From NCBI GenBank assembly GCA_018902755.1, contig JAHIQI010000040.1:15639-79638 (forward strand): a stretch of 64,000 nt of DNA, given 5' to 3'. Within the stretch, counting starts at the first letter, position 1. Each line of letters starts with the position of its first letter. The translations under genes and the position numbers were made by a program. The DNA comes from Pseudomonadota bacterium. GTDB taxonomy: Bacteria; Desulfobacterota; Desulfarculia; Desulfarculales; Desulfarculaceae. Of this stretch, positions 34,506 through 43,683 are shown in pieces. The notes under the pieces were generated by a model that saw only the letters and a list, made by a program, of their open reading frames with translations, made no database searches and was not told where the DNA came from.

Positions 34506-35153
34506 ATGGCCGACCAAGCCGCCATCGAAAAGGTGGTGGGTGACCTGCATTGGCTGGGCCACGACAGCTTTCGGCTGGACCGGCCCCAGGGCGCCATCTA
34601 CTTCGACCCTTACGAGTTGACCGGGGGACCCCAGGCCTCCTTGATCTTGATCAGCCACGATCACTTCGACCACTGCGTGCCCGAAGACGTGGCCAAGATC
34701 CAGGGCGAGAACACGGTGATCCTCACCGAGGCCGACAGCGCGGACAAGCTCTCGGGCAAGGTGAAGGCCCTGGTGCCCGGTCAGAAGGTCACCTTGGGCG
34801 ACCTCACCGTGCAGACGGTGCCCGCCTACAACCTGAACAAGGAGTTCCATCCTAGGGATAACGGCTGGCTGGGGTTCATCCTCACCGTGGACGGGGTGAG
34901 CATCTACCACGCCGGTGACACCGACTACATTCCGGAGATGGAGCACCTGCACGTGGACGTGGCCCTGTTGCCGGTGAGCGGCACCTACGTGATGACCGCC
35001 GAAGAGGCGGTGGCCGCGGCCCAGGTCATCGGACCCAAGCTGGCCATCCCCATGCACTATGGGGCCATCGTGGGCGACGAGAGCGATGCCCAGCGCTTTG
35101 CCAAGGCCCTGGAAGGCGTAGTGCCGGTGCGCATCCTGCCCAAGGAAGGCTAG
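34506..35153 (+). CDS. Metallo-beta-lactamase-fold hydrolase
   Basis: 215 residues. The metal motif HxHxDH is seen as SHDHFDH (about residues 57-63). Later ligands are AGDTDY and the C-terminal MHYGAI. The short UlaG/YtkL-like form suggests a cytosolic hydrolase of phosphate or lactone esters with two bound metals. The substrate is unknown. It starts 27 bases after cooT with AGGGAGGAACC upstream, so it is probably in the same operon. Confidence 0.82.
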   Translation: MADQAAIEKVVGDLHWLGHDSFRLDRPQGAIYFDPYELTGGPQASLILISHDHFDHCVPEDVAKIQGENTVILTEADSADKLSGKVKALVPGQKVTLGDLTVQTVPAYNLNKEFHPRDNGWLGFILTVDGVSIYHAGDTDYIPEMEHLHVDVALLPVSGTYVMTAEEAVAAAQVIGPKLAIPMHYGAIVGDESDAQRFAKALEGVVPVRILPKEG

Positions 35154-35157
35154 CCGC

Positions 35158-36105
35158 TTGCCCGGCGGCGGGCCCTTGCCCTTGCCCGCGGCCGGGCAGC
35201 GTTCTTGGGACGCCCTTTGTCTGGGGCTAAACGCCTCGGACCATCTCTGCCTTATCCCCCGCTATCCCAGTCGGGGGAGCAAGATTCGTATGCGCCGCAT
35301 GGTCAACTCCGGCGGTGGCCAGGCGGCCCCCGCCGCCTGCGCCCTGGCCCGCCTGGGCCACCGGGTTAGCTATGCCGGGGCGGTGGGCGACGACGAGACC
35401 GGGCGTCTGGCCGGTCCCCGCCTGGCCGAGTTCGAGGTGGACCTGGGCGGCCTGGTGGTCAAGCCCGGCGCGCACAGCCAGGAGGCCTTCATCCTGGTGG
35501 AGGAGGGGGGCGGCGAGCGCACCATAGTCTGGACCAGGGACGAGGCCTGCCGCCTGGAGCCCGGCGATCTGGACCGCGCCCAGATCGCTTCCTGCCGCTT
35601 GCTGCACCTGGACGGCCACTTTGTGGAGGCCGGCCTGGAGGCCGCGCGCATCGCCCGCGCCGCCGGGGCAGTGGTCACCCTGGACGCCGAAAGGGTGCGG
35701 GACGGCACCGCCGAACTGGTTAGCCTGTGCCACGTGGTGATGGGAGACAGCGGCTTTGCCCAGCGCCTAACCGGCCGGGACGACCCCATGGTGGCCCTGC
35801 GGGAACTGGCCGCCATGGGGCCGCTGTGGGCGGGGCGCACCGTGGGCGAGCGCGGGGCTCAGATGCTGGCCGATGGCGAGTTCTTGGAGCACCCCGGCTT
35901 CGCGGTGGAGGCGGTGGACACCACCGGGGCGGGCGACGTGTTTCACGCGGGCATGGCCCACGCCATCCTGGAAGGGCAGGGGCCCCGGCAGGCCCTGGCC
36001 ACGGCCTGCGCCCTGGCCGCCATCAGCGTGACCGCCCTGGGCGGGCGCACCGCCCTGCCCGGCCGCGCCGGGCTCATCGCCTTTCTGAACGACCGCCGGT
36101 CATGA
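35158..36105 (+). CDS. PfkB-family carbohydrate kinase
   Basis: 315 residues. Sugar or nucleoside kinase of the ribokinase fold. The N-terminal NSGGGQAAPAACALARLG is the substrate-side PfkB signature, and DTTGAGDVFHAGMA holds the catalytic Asp and anion-hole GAGD. The TTG at 35158 is only four bases past the preceding stop and lacks a good ribosome site, so the true start may be a little downstream, before WDALCLGLN. The stop overlaps the EamA start (ATGA). The substrate is not assignable. Confidence 0.8.
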   Translation: MPGGGPLPLPAAGQRSWDALCLGLNASDHLCLIPRYPSRGSKIRMRRMVNSGGGQAAPAACALARLGHRVSYAGAVGDDETGRLAGPRLAEFEVDLGGLVVKPGAHSQEAFILVEEGGGERTIVWTRDEACRLEPGDLDRAQIASCRLLHLDGHFVEAGLEAARIARAAGAVVTLDAERVRDGTAELVSLCHVVMGDSGFAQRLTGRDDPMVALRELAAMGPLWAGRTVGERGAQMLADGEFLEHPGFAVEAVDTTGAGDVFHAGMAHAILEGQGPRQALATACALAAISVTALGGRTALPGRAGLIAFLNDRRS

Positions 36106-36964
36106 GGTGGTTTTGGCTGGCTTTGGCCGCGGCCTTTTTTCTGGCCACCGGCGACTACCTGACCAAACGCTACTTCAGCGACTTGCCGGTGGGGCAGCTT
36201 ATCCTGGTGCGTCTCACCGGCCTGGCTCCGGTGTGCCTTGCGGTGCTGCTCCTGGCCCCCATGCCGGACATCCAGCCGTCTTTTTACTGGGCCGCCGGTC
36301 TGGCCCTGCCCGCCGAGGTGGGGGCCCTGTTCCTTTATTTAAGGGCCATCCAAGTGTCGCCCCTGGCCCTGACCATGCCCTTCATGGCCTTTACGCCCTT
36401 GTTCGTCATCGGCACCGGTTGGCTGTTTCTGGACGAGCTGCCGAATGCTTCCGGCTTGGCCGGTCTGTTGCTGGTGGTGATCGGGCCTATGCTTTGAACC
36501 TGCACCATGTCCGCCGGGGCTGGGCCGCTCCGCTGTTGGCGGTGACCAAGGAGAAGGGCTCCCTGCTGATTTTGGCGGCGAGCGCCATGTATGGATACAC
36601 CCTCACCCTGGCCAAGGTGGCCCTCATCGCCTCGGGACCTTGGTTCATGGCCTCGGCCTATCCCTTGCTGTTGTCCGCGGCCTTTGTGGCGGTGCTGGCC
36701 GCCCGGCGGCAACTGGGCTGGGACTGGGTGCGCCGGCCTTGGCCCGCCCTGGGGGTGGGGCTGTGCATGGCGGCCATGCTGGTGTGCCACTACTGGTCCC
36801 TGGTCCAGGCCCCGGCCGCCTACATGATCGCGGTCAAGCGCCTGAGCATCATCATGGCGGTGCTTTATGGCGGGGTGTTCCTGAAGGAGGCGCGCCTGGC
36901 CCAGCATCTCATGGCCTCCGGCCTCATGGTGGCCGGCGCGGTGGTCATCCTGCTGCTGGGCTGA
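36102..36964 (+). pseudogene. EamA/DMT-family transporter, frameshifted
   Basis: Ten-helix drug/metabolite transporter split by one missing base. The first frame runs from ATG 36102 to a TGA at 36495-36497 and ends in VVIGPML; the second frame continues from the same point as ALNLHHVRRG to the stop at 36962-36964. Inserting one G in GATCGGGCC near 36481-36486 restores IGAYALNL, the usual junction between the two EamA repeats, and gives a protein of about 287 residues. The deletion is either a sequencing error in a G run or a recent inactivation; the rest looks intact. Confidence 0.8.
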
Positions 36965-36988
36965 AGGCGTTTCCCGGGCTGGCCGGGC

Positions 36989-37993
36989 CTAAACCTGGCG
37001 GTCGCCCAAAATCTTGGCCAGCTTGCTCATGGAACTGCCCGGCCCCATGGCGATGAGGGTGTCACCCACCTCGACCACCGTGGACGCCGGGGGGTTGAAG
37101 TGCATGTTGCCGTCGGCTTTCTTGACCGCCAGCACGATGAGGTCCAGCTTTTGGCGGATGCCCGAGTCCTTGAGGCTCACCCCGGCCAATTCGGCCTGGG
37201 CTCCCACGGTCAGCTCCTCCATGCGCAGGGGCTGCGCGGTGGTGCTGTGGAAGGTGAGGTCGATGAAGTCGGCCACCGAGGGGCGGATCACGGTCTGGGC
37301 GATGCGCCGGGCTCCGATGAAATAGGGGCTCACCACCTTGTCCGCCCCGGCGTGCTTGAGTTTGCGCTCGCTGCCCGGCTCGGTGGCCCGGGCGATGATG
37401 AAGATGTCCGGCCGCATGTCTTTGGCGGTGAGCACGATGTACACGTTGTCCGCGTCCGAGCTGACCGTGGCGATGAGCCCCTGGGCGCGCTCCACCCCGG
37501 CGGCCAGCAGGCTCTCGTCCTCGGTGGCCGAGCCCAGCACGTAGTGAATGCCTTCGCCATCCAGGCGGCGGGTCACTTCCTCGTTGTTGTCGATGACCAC
37601 CACCTCGCGGCCCGCCTCGCGCACCATTTCGGTCACCAGGGCCCCGATGCGCCCGTAGCCGCAGACGATATAATGATCCTTCAAGGAGCGTATGGCTCTT
37701 TCCAAGCTTCTTCTCCCCATTAACTCACGGAGTTTGCCTTCCACCACCAACTGGGTCAGGGTGGTGAGCAGGTACAAGATGGTGCCCACGCCGGAGAGCA
37801 TCAACACCATGGTGAAGATGCGGCCCGTGGAGCTGAGGGGGCGCACCTCGCCGAAACCCACCGTGGTCACGGTGATGATGGTCATGTAGATGGATTCCAG
37901 CCAGGTGTAGTCTTCCAGCCAGCGGTAGCCCAGGGTGCCCATGACCACCACGCTCAGGCTGCACACCACGCCCCAAATGACGCGTTGAATCAT
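36989..37993 (-). CDS. Ion-channel/TrkA-N potassium channel
   Basis: 334 residues. Two membrane helices flank the pore loop TVTTVGFGEVRP, a K+ selectivity filter. A cytoplasmic RCK/TrkA-N domain follows (HYIVCGYGRIGALVTEMV, a Rossmann nucleotide-binding loop, then VVVIDNNEE) and a TrkA-C domain at the C-terminus. This is a ligand-gated K+ channel of the MthK/Kch type. Third gene of a minus-strand run after hpt and the zinc-ribbon protein. Confidence 0.92.
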   Translation of the reverse strand: MIQRVIWGVVCSLSVVVMGTLGYRWLEDYTWLESIYMTIITVTTVGFGEVRPLSSTGRIFTMVLMLSGVGTILYLLTTLTQLVVEGKLRELMGRRSLERAIRSLKDHYIVCGYGRIGALVTEMVREAGREVVVIDNNEEVTRRLDGEGIHYVLGSATEDESLLAAGVERAQGLIATVSSDADNVYIVLTAKDMRPDIFIIARATEPGSERKLKHAGADKVVSPYFIGARRIAQTVIRPSVADFIDLTFHSTTAQPLRMEELTVGAQAELAGVSLKDSGIRQKLDLIVLAVKKADGNMHFNPPASTVVEVGDTLIAMGPGSSMSKLAKILGDRQV

Positions 37994-38052
37994 GCTGGTG
38001 TACGCCGGCTGCCCTGACCAGGCTTTGCGGGCCTTTCGCTGTCGTTTGAAGA

Positions 38053-39048
38053 TCAGCGCAGCACCGGCCTTTCCTCCGCCGGGTCGGACCCGACCACCGC
38101 CGCAGTGTACTCCAAGGGTTGGTCAGGCACGTTGGTCAAAACGATCATAAAAGGCAGCGATTCCCCAGGGGCCACCACGTAAGGCTTGGCGTCCAGGGCC
38201 AGGGGGCTGGACAGGCGGCGCTCAATGGCCCCCAGGCTGAGGAAACGCAGTTCCTCGGGGGTGAAGACGCTGCCCGCGTAGGATGAGGCCTGACGCACCG
38301 TTTTGCCGGTGGCGTCGTGCAAGGTGCCTTGCACCAACACCGAGGTGCGAGGGCGCTGGTGATGGTTGACCACTTTGCCCTGAATCACGAAGATGCGGCC
38401 CGAGGTCTCGTTGATCCGGTTGAAGCTCTTCACCTCCACCAGGCTCATGCTCACCGCGGTGATGGCGGCCGCTCGGGAGCCGCCCTTGGCGGAGCGCCCC
38501 AAGAGAGGGGCCATGCCCGGCAGGCGGGCGGCCCGTTCCACCACCTCGTGACCCACCCCCAGGCGGGACATGACCACCACCGAGCCCAGGGCGGTTATGG
38601 CCGCCAAAAGCAGGATGCCGATCAGCCAGAAAAACGCTTTGAACAAGGGGCCCCTAGGGGGACGCTGGGCTATCTCGGGGCGTTGCTCCAGGCCGAAGTC
38701 GGCCCGCTTGCGGGCCCGCTCCTGTTCGGCCCGCTCCATCACGGAAAGGTCCAGGGAACTGGCCGTGGCCTCCTCGGCCCAAAATCCGGCCTGCTGGCTG
38801 GGGGCGGGCTCCTGCGGGGCCGCCGGGGGCACGGGCTCCTGGGGCAAAGCCGCCGACACGGCCTCGTAGAAGGTCTGCTCCGGCTCCTGGGGCGTGGTTT
38901 CCGGGGGAGGGGGAGCTTGCTCCTGGACCTCGGGGATCACCTGAAAGACGTCTCCGCACTGGCTGCAGCGCACCCAGGCGCCCTCCGGCGGCACCAGGCT
39001 GTCGTCCAGGCGGAAATCCGTGCCGCAGGTTTGGCAATGCACCTTCAT
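38053..39048 (-). CDS. Zinc-ribbon (MJ0042-type) plus DUF3426-like membrane protein
   Basis: 331 residues. The N-terminal MKVHCQTCGTDFRLDDSLV and VRCSQCGDVFQV form an MJ0042-type zinc ribbon. A long Pro/Gln/Glu-rich linker follows (about 40-130), then one membrane segment (about 140-162) and an extracytoplasmic beta-rich domain resembling DUF3426, with FVIQGKVVNHHQRPR. The architecture is common in deltaproteobacteria, but the function is unknown. It starts two bases after the hpt stop. Confidence 0.75.
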   Translation of the reverse strand: MKVHCQTCGTDFRLDDSLVPPEGAWVRCSQCGDVFQVIPEVQEQAPPPPETTPQEPEQTFYEAVSAALPQEPVPPAAPQEPAPSQQAGFWAEEATASSLDLSVMERAEQERARKRADFGLEQRPEIAQRPPRGPLFKAFFWLIGILLLAAITALGSVVVMSRLGVGHEVVERAARLPGMAPLLGRSAKGGSRAAAITAVSMSLVEVKSFNRINETSGRIFVIQGKVVNHHQRPRTSVLVQGTLHDATGKTVRQASSYAGSVFTPEELRFLSLGAIERRLSSPLALDAKPYVVAPGESLPFMIVLTNVPDQPLEYTAAVVGSDPAEERPVLR

Positions 39049-39050
39049 GA

Positions 39051-39593
39051 TTACTTCCCGGCTCCTTGGTGTGTCAGCTCGTAAATACCGGGTAGGAAAC
39101 GATATTGTTCGTCAAAGTCCAGGCCGTAACCCACCAGGAATCCGCCGGGGACCTTGAAGCCCACGTAGTCCACCTCAACCTCCACCTCGCGGCGCTCGGC
39201 CTTGTCCACCAATACGCACAGGTGGACCGAGCTGGGGCCCATGGAGTGCAAATACTCCACCAGCCACTTCAGGGTGATCCCGGTGTCGATGATGTCTTCA
39301 ACCACCACTATCGGGCGTCCTTTGATGGGTAGCTCCGGGGCCTTGACCAACTGCACCCTGCCGCTGGAGGTATCCGAACTGCCGTAGGATGCCAGGCGCA
39401 CGAAATCTACTTCCAGAGGGAAGTCAACTTGGCGCACCAAGTCGCTCAAAAAGATGAAGCAGCCCTTGAGCACCCCCAGCATTATGGGCTCCTGGCCGGC
39501 GAAGTCGGCGCTTATCTGCTCGGCCAGTTCCCGCACGCGGCGTTGGATAGCCTCGGGTGAAAAAACGACCTTGATGGGCGGGTTGTCTGTCAA
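39051..39593 (-). CDS. hpt: Hypoxanthine phosphoribosyltransferase
   Basis: 180 residues. Converts hypoxanthine or guanine with PRPP to IMP or GMP in purine salvage. The PRPP-binding signature VVVEDIIDTGITL is complete. LGVLKGCFIFLSDLVRQ near the N-terminus and VDYVGFKVPGGFLVGYGLDFDEQYR near the end match the HPRT family. First of three co-directional genes. Confidence 0.95.
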   Translation of the reverse strand: MTDNPPIKVVFSPEAIQRRVRELAEQISADFAGQEPIMLGVLKGCFIFLSDLVRQVDFPLEVDFVRLASYGSSDTSSGRVQLVKAPELPIKGRPIVVVEDIIDTGITLKWLVEYLHSMGPSSVHLCVLVDKAERREVEVEVDYVGFKVPGGFLVGYGLDFDEQYRFLPGIYELTHQGAGK

Positions 39594-39733
39594 AAGACGC
39601 TCCTATGAGCCTCCGGCGGGTCTTGATGTCACAACCGTCCGGTTTCAATAGTTATTCCCTGCTCATGCTAGAACAGACCCAAGGGAGGTGTCAAACACAA
39701 ACTCCCGGCCCTGGCGGGGTGGGCACAACAAGA

Positions 39734-39757
39734 CGGGCCGCCCCCGCGGGCGGCCCG
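39734..39757 (-). terminator. Terminator of the fum-sdh operon
   Basis: Perfect 10-bp stem (CGGGCCGCCC with GGGCGGCCCG) around a CCGC loop. On the minus strand it follows the iron-sulfur subunit gene and is trailed by a T-rich stretch (TCTTGTTGTG). Confidence 0.78.
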
Positions 39758-39778
39758 CCATAAGTGCGGCTCGTGAAA

Positions 39779-40543
39779 CTAGAAGCGCCGGTGACGGCCC
39801 TTCTCCTTGGGCTTGAAGATGTTCTTGAGTCCCTGGAAGGCCATCTTGCGGCGCAGGATGCCCAACTGGTCTTGCAGGGGAATCTCCCGGGGGCAGACGT
39901 CTTCGCAGGCCAGCAGGCCCATGCAGCCGAAGATGCCCTGATCGGTGCCCACCACATCGAAGTATTCGGGATCAGTGCGCTTATCACGGGGGTCCATGAT
40001 GAAGCGGCTGATGCGGTTCAGGGCGAAGGCACCCACGAAGTCATCGCGCATGTTGGCCGTGCCGCAGGAGGCCAGGCAGCAACCACACTCGATGCAGCGC
40101 TCCAGCTCGAAGATGGAGTTGGCCAGATCGTTTTCCATGCGCTCTTCGATGGCCTCGGGATCGAACTCCTGGTCGGTGTGGATCCAGGACTCGATCTTGG
40201 TGTTGGTGGCGCGGAACCAGGTGCCGGTGTCCACCGAGAGGTCGCCCACCAGCTTGAACACCGGCAGGGGCATCAGGGTGATCTCCTGGGGCAGCTCGAC
40301 GGTCAGGGTCTTGCACGCCAGGCCGGGGCGGCCGTTTATGACCATGCCGCAGGAGCCGCAGATGGCCATGCGGCAGGCGAAGTCGAACATCAACGAGGGG
40401 TCCTGCTCTTCGCGGATCTTGTTGAGCGCGATGAACAGGGTGAGGCTGGGGGTTTCCTCCAGCATGAAGGTGTCGGTATGGGGCTCCGAGTTGGGGTCCT
40501 CGGGGTTGAAACGGAATATATTGAATTTCAGTTGCCTGCTCAT
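39779..40543 (-). CDS. sdhB: Fumarate reductase/succinate dehydrogenase iron-sulfur subunit
   Basis: 254 residues. Passes electrons between the flavoprotein and the quinone-linked membrane subunit. [2Fe-2S] ligands are in CRMAICGSCG and the downstream GLAC, [4Fe-4S] ligands in CIECGCCLASC, and [3Fe-4S] ligands in CMGLLACEDVCP. The direction of electron flow cannot be told from the sequence; the diheme-type membrane partner is typical of menaquinone-linked enzymes in anaerobes. It begins two bases after the flavoprotein gene. Confidence 0.93.
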   Translation of the reverse strand: MSRQLKFNIFRFNPEDPNSEPHTDTFMLEETPSLTLFIALNKIREEQDPSLMFDFACRMAICGSCGMVINGRPGLACKTLTVELPQEITLMPLPVFKLVGDLSVDTGTWFRATNTKIESWIHTDQEFDPEAIEERMENDLANSIFELERCIECGCCLASCGTANMRDDFVGAFALNRISRFIMDPRDKRTDPEYFDVVGTDQGIFGCMGLLACEDVCPREIPLQDQLGILRRKMAFQGLKNIFKPKEKGRHRRF

Positions 40544-40545
40544 GG

Positions 40546-42390
40546 CTAGTCCTCTTTGGGGGCGTCCATGGGAATAATCTCGGTCTTGCCGTAGCCGCGG
40601 TCGCCAGGCGGCATGTACATGACCTTGGTGGACGGCTCGTACTGCAGATCCGGCAGATCGGCGTCAAGGTCGCGCCAATAGGCCAGGGTGCGGTTGAGCC
40701 AGTCGCGGTCGTTTCGCGCCTGGTAGTCGTCGCGGGCGTGGCAGCCCCGGCTCTCGGTGCGCATCAGGGCGCCGTAGGCCACGCAGATGGCCAGACGCAC
40801 CATGCCGGGCATCTTGAGCGCCAGGGCCAGCTCCGGGTTGGCCCCGATGCCGCTAGAGCGCAGGCCGATCTTTTTGGCCTTGGCGTAGATCTCGCGCAGG
40901 GCGTCCACAGCGGCTTGCAGGTCGGTTCCGTTGCGGAAGATGCCCACCTTTTCCATCATCACCAACTGCATGGCGTCCTTGATGGCGTAGACGTTTTCCG
41001 CGCCGTCGGCCCGGTTCACCAGGCGATCGATGCGCTCGCTCATGGAGGCCAAGCCCTGCTCGGCCATGCTCGACTTGAGGGTGACCTCGGCGCCTTGAAG
41101 GAACTCCACCACCTTCATGCCCACGTAGCGGCCGGCCACGATGGTCTCGGCCAGGGAGTTGCCGCCCAGGCGGTTGAAGCCGTGCATGTCCCAACAGGCC
41201 GACTCGCCGCAGGAGAACAGGCCCTTGAGCCCATAGGCCGCGCCGTCGCTGTTGGTGCGCACCCCGCCCATGGAGTAGTGCTGGGCCGGGCGCACCGGGA
41301 TGAGCTGGTTGATGGGGTCCACTCCCAGGAAGTGGCGGCACAGGTCGTAGACCTCGCGCAGCTTGGTGGTGATGTGATGGGCCCCCAGGTGGCGGATGTC
41401 CAGCCAGAGGTGGTCGCCGTAGGGAGAGGGCACGCCCTTGCCCTGGGCGATGTGGTACATCATCCACCGGCTGACCACGTCCCGCGAGGCCAACTCGGCC
41501 TTGGCGGGCTCGTAGATGTCCATGAAGCGCTTTTCATCCACGTCCAGCAGGGTGCCGCCATCACCCCGGCAACCCTCGGTCACCAGGATGTTGGTGGGCA
41601 CCACGCCGGTGGGATGGAACTGCACCGCCTCGGGGTTGCCGAAGGGCACCAGCCCGGTGTCCAGGGCGATGATGTGGCCTCCGCCGTCGTTGATCACCGT
41701 GTTGGTGGTCTCGGAGTAGAGGCGTCCGTAACCGCCGGTGGCGATGAGGGTGGCCTTGGCCAGGTAGACTCGGAGCTTTCCGGTCTTGAGGTCGCGGGCC
41801 ACGCATCCGATGCAGTTGGCGCCGTCGTGGAGCAGGCTGACCGCCTCGACCCGGTCGTGCACCCGCACGCCCAGCTGGGTCACCTTGTTGTCCAGGGTGT
41901 AGAGCAGGGTGTGGCCGGTGCCGTCGGCGGTGTAGCAGGTGCGCCATTTGGCGGTGCCGCCAAAGGCGCGGGCGGTGATCAGGCCGTGCTTGTCTTTCTT
42001 TTCCTCGGCCTCGAACTCCTCGCCGCCCTTCCAGTACTTGGCCTTGCCGGCCACCACGCGGTTCCAGGGCATGCCCCAGTTGGCCGCCTCGCGCACCGCG
42101 ACGGGCGCGGTGTCGGCGAAGATGCGGGCGCATTCCTGGTCGCAGCCCCAGTCAGAGCCCTTCACCGTGTCGGCGAAGTGCACGTCCGGGCTGTCGCCCT
42201 CGCCCATGGCGCAGTTGCCCAAGGCGGCCTGCATGCCGCCCTCGGCGGCGCAGGAGTGGGAGCGGCGGGCGGGGACCAGGCTCAGGAGGATGGCGTCGAA
42301 CCCGGCCGAGGCGGCGGCGATGGCCACGCGCTCACCGGCCAGCCCGGCGCCCACACACAAGAGATCTGTGTAGAAAGTTTCATGTTCCAT
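40546..42390 (-). CDS. sdhA: Fumarate reductase/succinate dehydrogenase flavoprotein subunit
   Basis: 614 residues. Catalyses succinate/fumarate interconversion with covalently bound FAD. The GAGLAGERVAI Rossmann loop is at the N-terminus and the flavinylated His lies in RRSHSCAAEGGMQAAL. HPTGVVPTNIL and the GGVRTNSDG region line the active site. The ATG at 42390 is chosen for the GGAGGACG upstream. It is followed by sdhB and preceded by sdhC. Confidence 0.95.
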   Translation of the reverse strand: MEHETFYTDLLCVGAGLAGERVAIAAASAGFDAILLSLVPARRSHSCAAEGGMQAALGNCAMGEGDSPDVHFADTVKGSDWGCDQECARIFADTAPVAVREAANWGMPWNRVVAGKAKYWKGGEEFEAEEKKDKHGLITARAFGGTAKWRTCYTADGTGHTLLYTLDNKVTQLGVRVHDRVEAVSLLHDGANCIGCVARDLKTGKLRVYLAKATLIATGGYGRLYSETTNTVINDGGGHIIALDTGLVPFGNPEAVQFHPTGVVPTNILVTEGCRGDGGTLLDVDEKRFMDIYEPAKAELASRDVVSRWMMYHIAQGKGVPSPYGDHLWLDIRHLGAHHITTKLREVYDLCRHFLGVDPINQLIPVRPAQHYSMGGVRTNSDGAAYGLKGLFSCGESACWDMHGFNRLGGNSLAETIVAGRYVGMKVVEFLQGAEVTLKSSMAEQGLASMSERIDRLVNRADGAENVYAIKDAMQLVMMEKVGIFRNGTDLQAAVDALREIYAKAKKIGLRSSGIGANPELALALKMPGMVRLAICVAYGALMRTESRGCHARDDYQARNDRDWLNRTLAYWRDLDADLPDLQYEPSTKVMYMPPGDRGYGKTEIIPMDAPKED

Positions 42391-42403
42391 GGTGGCGTCC
42401 TCC

Positions 42404-43069
42404 TTAGTTGCCCGCAATCGGCAGGGTCCACAGCCGAATGATGGTGATCAGGCCAATCAGGATGAAGGCGCCGGTCCAGATGTTTTCGAACCGGTGGAAC
42501 TTTTTGCGCCCGCTGCGCTTGATGAAGCCCCACTTTACCCCGATGCGGTAAAAGCCGATGCCCACGTGCAACTCCACCATGGGCAGGAGGATCAGATAGA
42601 ACACGCCCCAGAAACCGCCCTGCACCCGCATGGCGCTCTTGGCCGCGGTGATGGGCAGGTTGGTCAGCACGGTCCAGATGTGCACCGAGCCCATGATCAG
42701 GATGACCATGGCGGTGAAGGCCTGGATGAGCCACAGCCAGGTGTCGGTGTGGTGCAGCATGCGGGCGTGCCGCCAGATCACCCCCTGGGCGTCGGAGGTG
42801 TAGGGGATCTTGCGGGCGGCCAGGATGAAGTGCAAAAGCATGGTGGCCCCGATGATGGGCCCGCCCACCTGGGCCATGTAGGTGGCCTCGAAGAAGTAGG
42901 CGATGGTGTTCATCACGTTAGGGCCGATGTTCACGCTGGCCACCAAGACCATGTGGCTCCACATGAACATGATTAGCCCGGCACCGGTGAGCATCTGGAG
43001 CCAGTCCAGATATGCCGACACCCTGGTGGGGGGCTTGACAAAAATAGCGGTGTCTACGCTACTACTCAT
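42404..43069 (-). CDS. sdhC: Fumarate reductase/succinate dehydrogenase cytochrome b subunit
   Basis: 221 residues with five membrane segments, the single large membrane anchor of the Wolinella FrdC type. Histidines in MWSHMVLV, LLHFILAAR, HHTDTW, SVHIWTVL and ELHVGIGFYR are placed to ligate two b hemes on opposite membrane faces. Such enzymes couple to menaquinone, and in some cases dissipate or use proton motive force. A hairpin lies between this gene and the upstream fumarase gene. Confidence 0.9.
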   Translation of the reverse strand: MSSSVDTAIFVKPPTRVSAYLDWLQMLTGAGLIMFMWSHMVLVASVNIGPNVMNTIAYFFEATYMAQVGGPIIGATMLLHFILAARKIPYTSDAQGVIWRHARMLHHTDTWLWLIQAFTAMVILIMGSVHIWTVLTNLPITAAKSAMRVQGGFWGVFYLILLPMVELHVGIGFYRIGVKWGFIKRSGRKKFHRFENIWTGAFILIGLITIIRLWTLPIAGN

Positions 43070-43094
43070 AGTTGTCCTGCCTTGTTCTCCAGCC

Positions 43095-43114
43095 CCACCG
43101 CTGCGTAGCGGTGG
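43095..43114 (-). other. Intercistronic hairpin between fumarase and sdhC
   Basis: CCACCGCT and AGCGGTGG form a perfect 8-bp stem with a GCGT loop. No T tract follows in the minus direction, so this is more likely an mRNA processing or stabilising stem inside the operon than a terminator. Confidence 0.55.
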
Positions 43115-43125
43115 AGGTTTTATGT

Positions 43126-43683
43126 TTAGCGGCGCGCGTAGGCTTGGCGTCCCTGCTGATAAAGGTCGCCGCCGTGCACGTCATTGACCACGAAAAGGGG
43201 CATGTCCTCGACCACCAAGCGACGCACCGCCTCGGGCCCCAACTCGGGGTAGGCGATGACCTCGGCCTCCTTGATGCAGCGGGCCATGAGGGCCCCAGCC
43301 CCGCCGATGGCCGCCAGGTACACTGACTTGTACTTGGCCATGGCCTGTTTCACCTCGTCGTTGCGCTTGCCCTTGCCGATCATGGCCCTGAGGCCCTTTT
43401 CCATAAGGGTGGGCGCGTAGGCGTCCATGCGGTAGCTGGTGGTGGGGCCGGCCGCACCAATCACCCGGCCGGGAGGCGGCGGCGAGGGCCCCACGTAAAA
43501 GATAACCGCGCCTTCCAGGGGGAAGGGGGGCGTACCGCCCTCGGCCAGGGTTTCCACGATACGCTTGTGGGCCGCGTCGCGTCCAGTGTATATGGTGCCG
43601 CTGACCAGCACCTTGTCCCCGGCTTTCAGGGAGGTGACGTCGGCTTCGCTCAGCGGAGGGCTCAGGCGGATTAGCTCGCTCAT
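43126..43683 (-). CDS. Class I fumarate hydratase, beta (C-terminal) subunit
   Basis: 185 residues. The swivelling C-terminal domain of the oxygen-sensitive [4Fe-4S] fumarase/tartrate-dehydratase family, encoded separately as in many anaerobes. GDKVLVSGTIYTGRDAAHKRI and GPTTSYRMDAY are family blocks, and NDVHGGDLY lies near the C-terminus. Its ATG at 43683 overlaps the alpha-subunit stop. With alpha it hydrates fumarate to malate. Confidence 0.9.
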   Translation of the reverse strand: MSELIRLSPPLSEADVTSLKAGDKVLVSGTIYTGRDAAHKRIVETLAEGGTPPFPLEGAVIFYVGPSPPPPGRVIGAAGPTTSYRMDAYAPTLMEKGLRAMIGKGKRNDEVKQAMAKYKSVYLAAIGGAGALMARCIKEAEVIAYPELGPEAVRRLVVEDMPLFVVNDVHGGDLYQQGRQAYARR

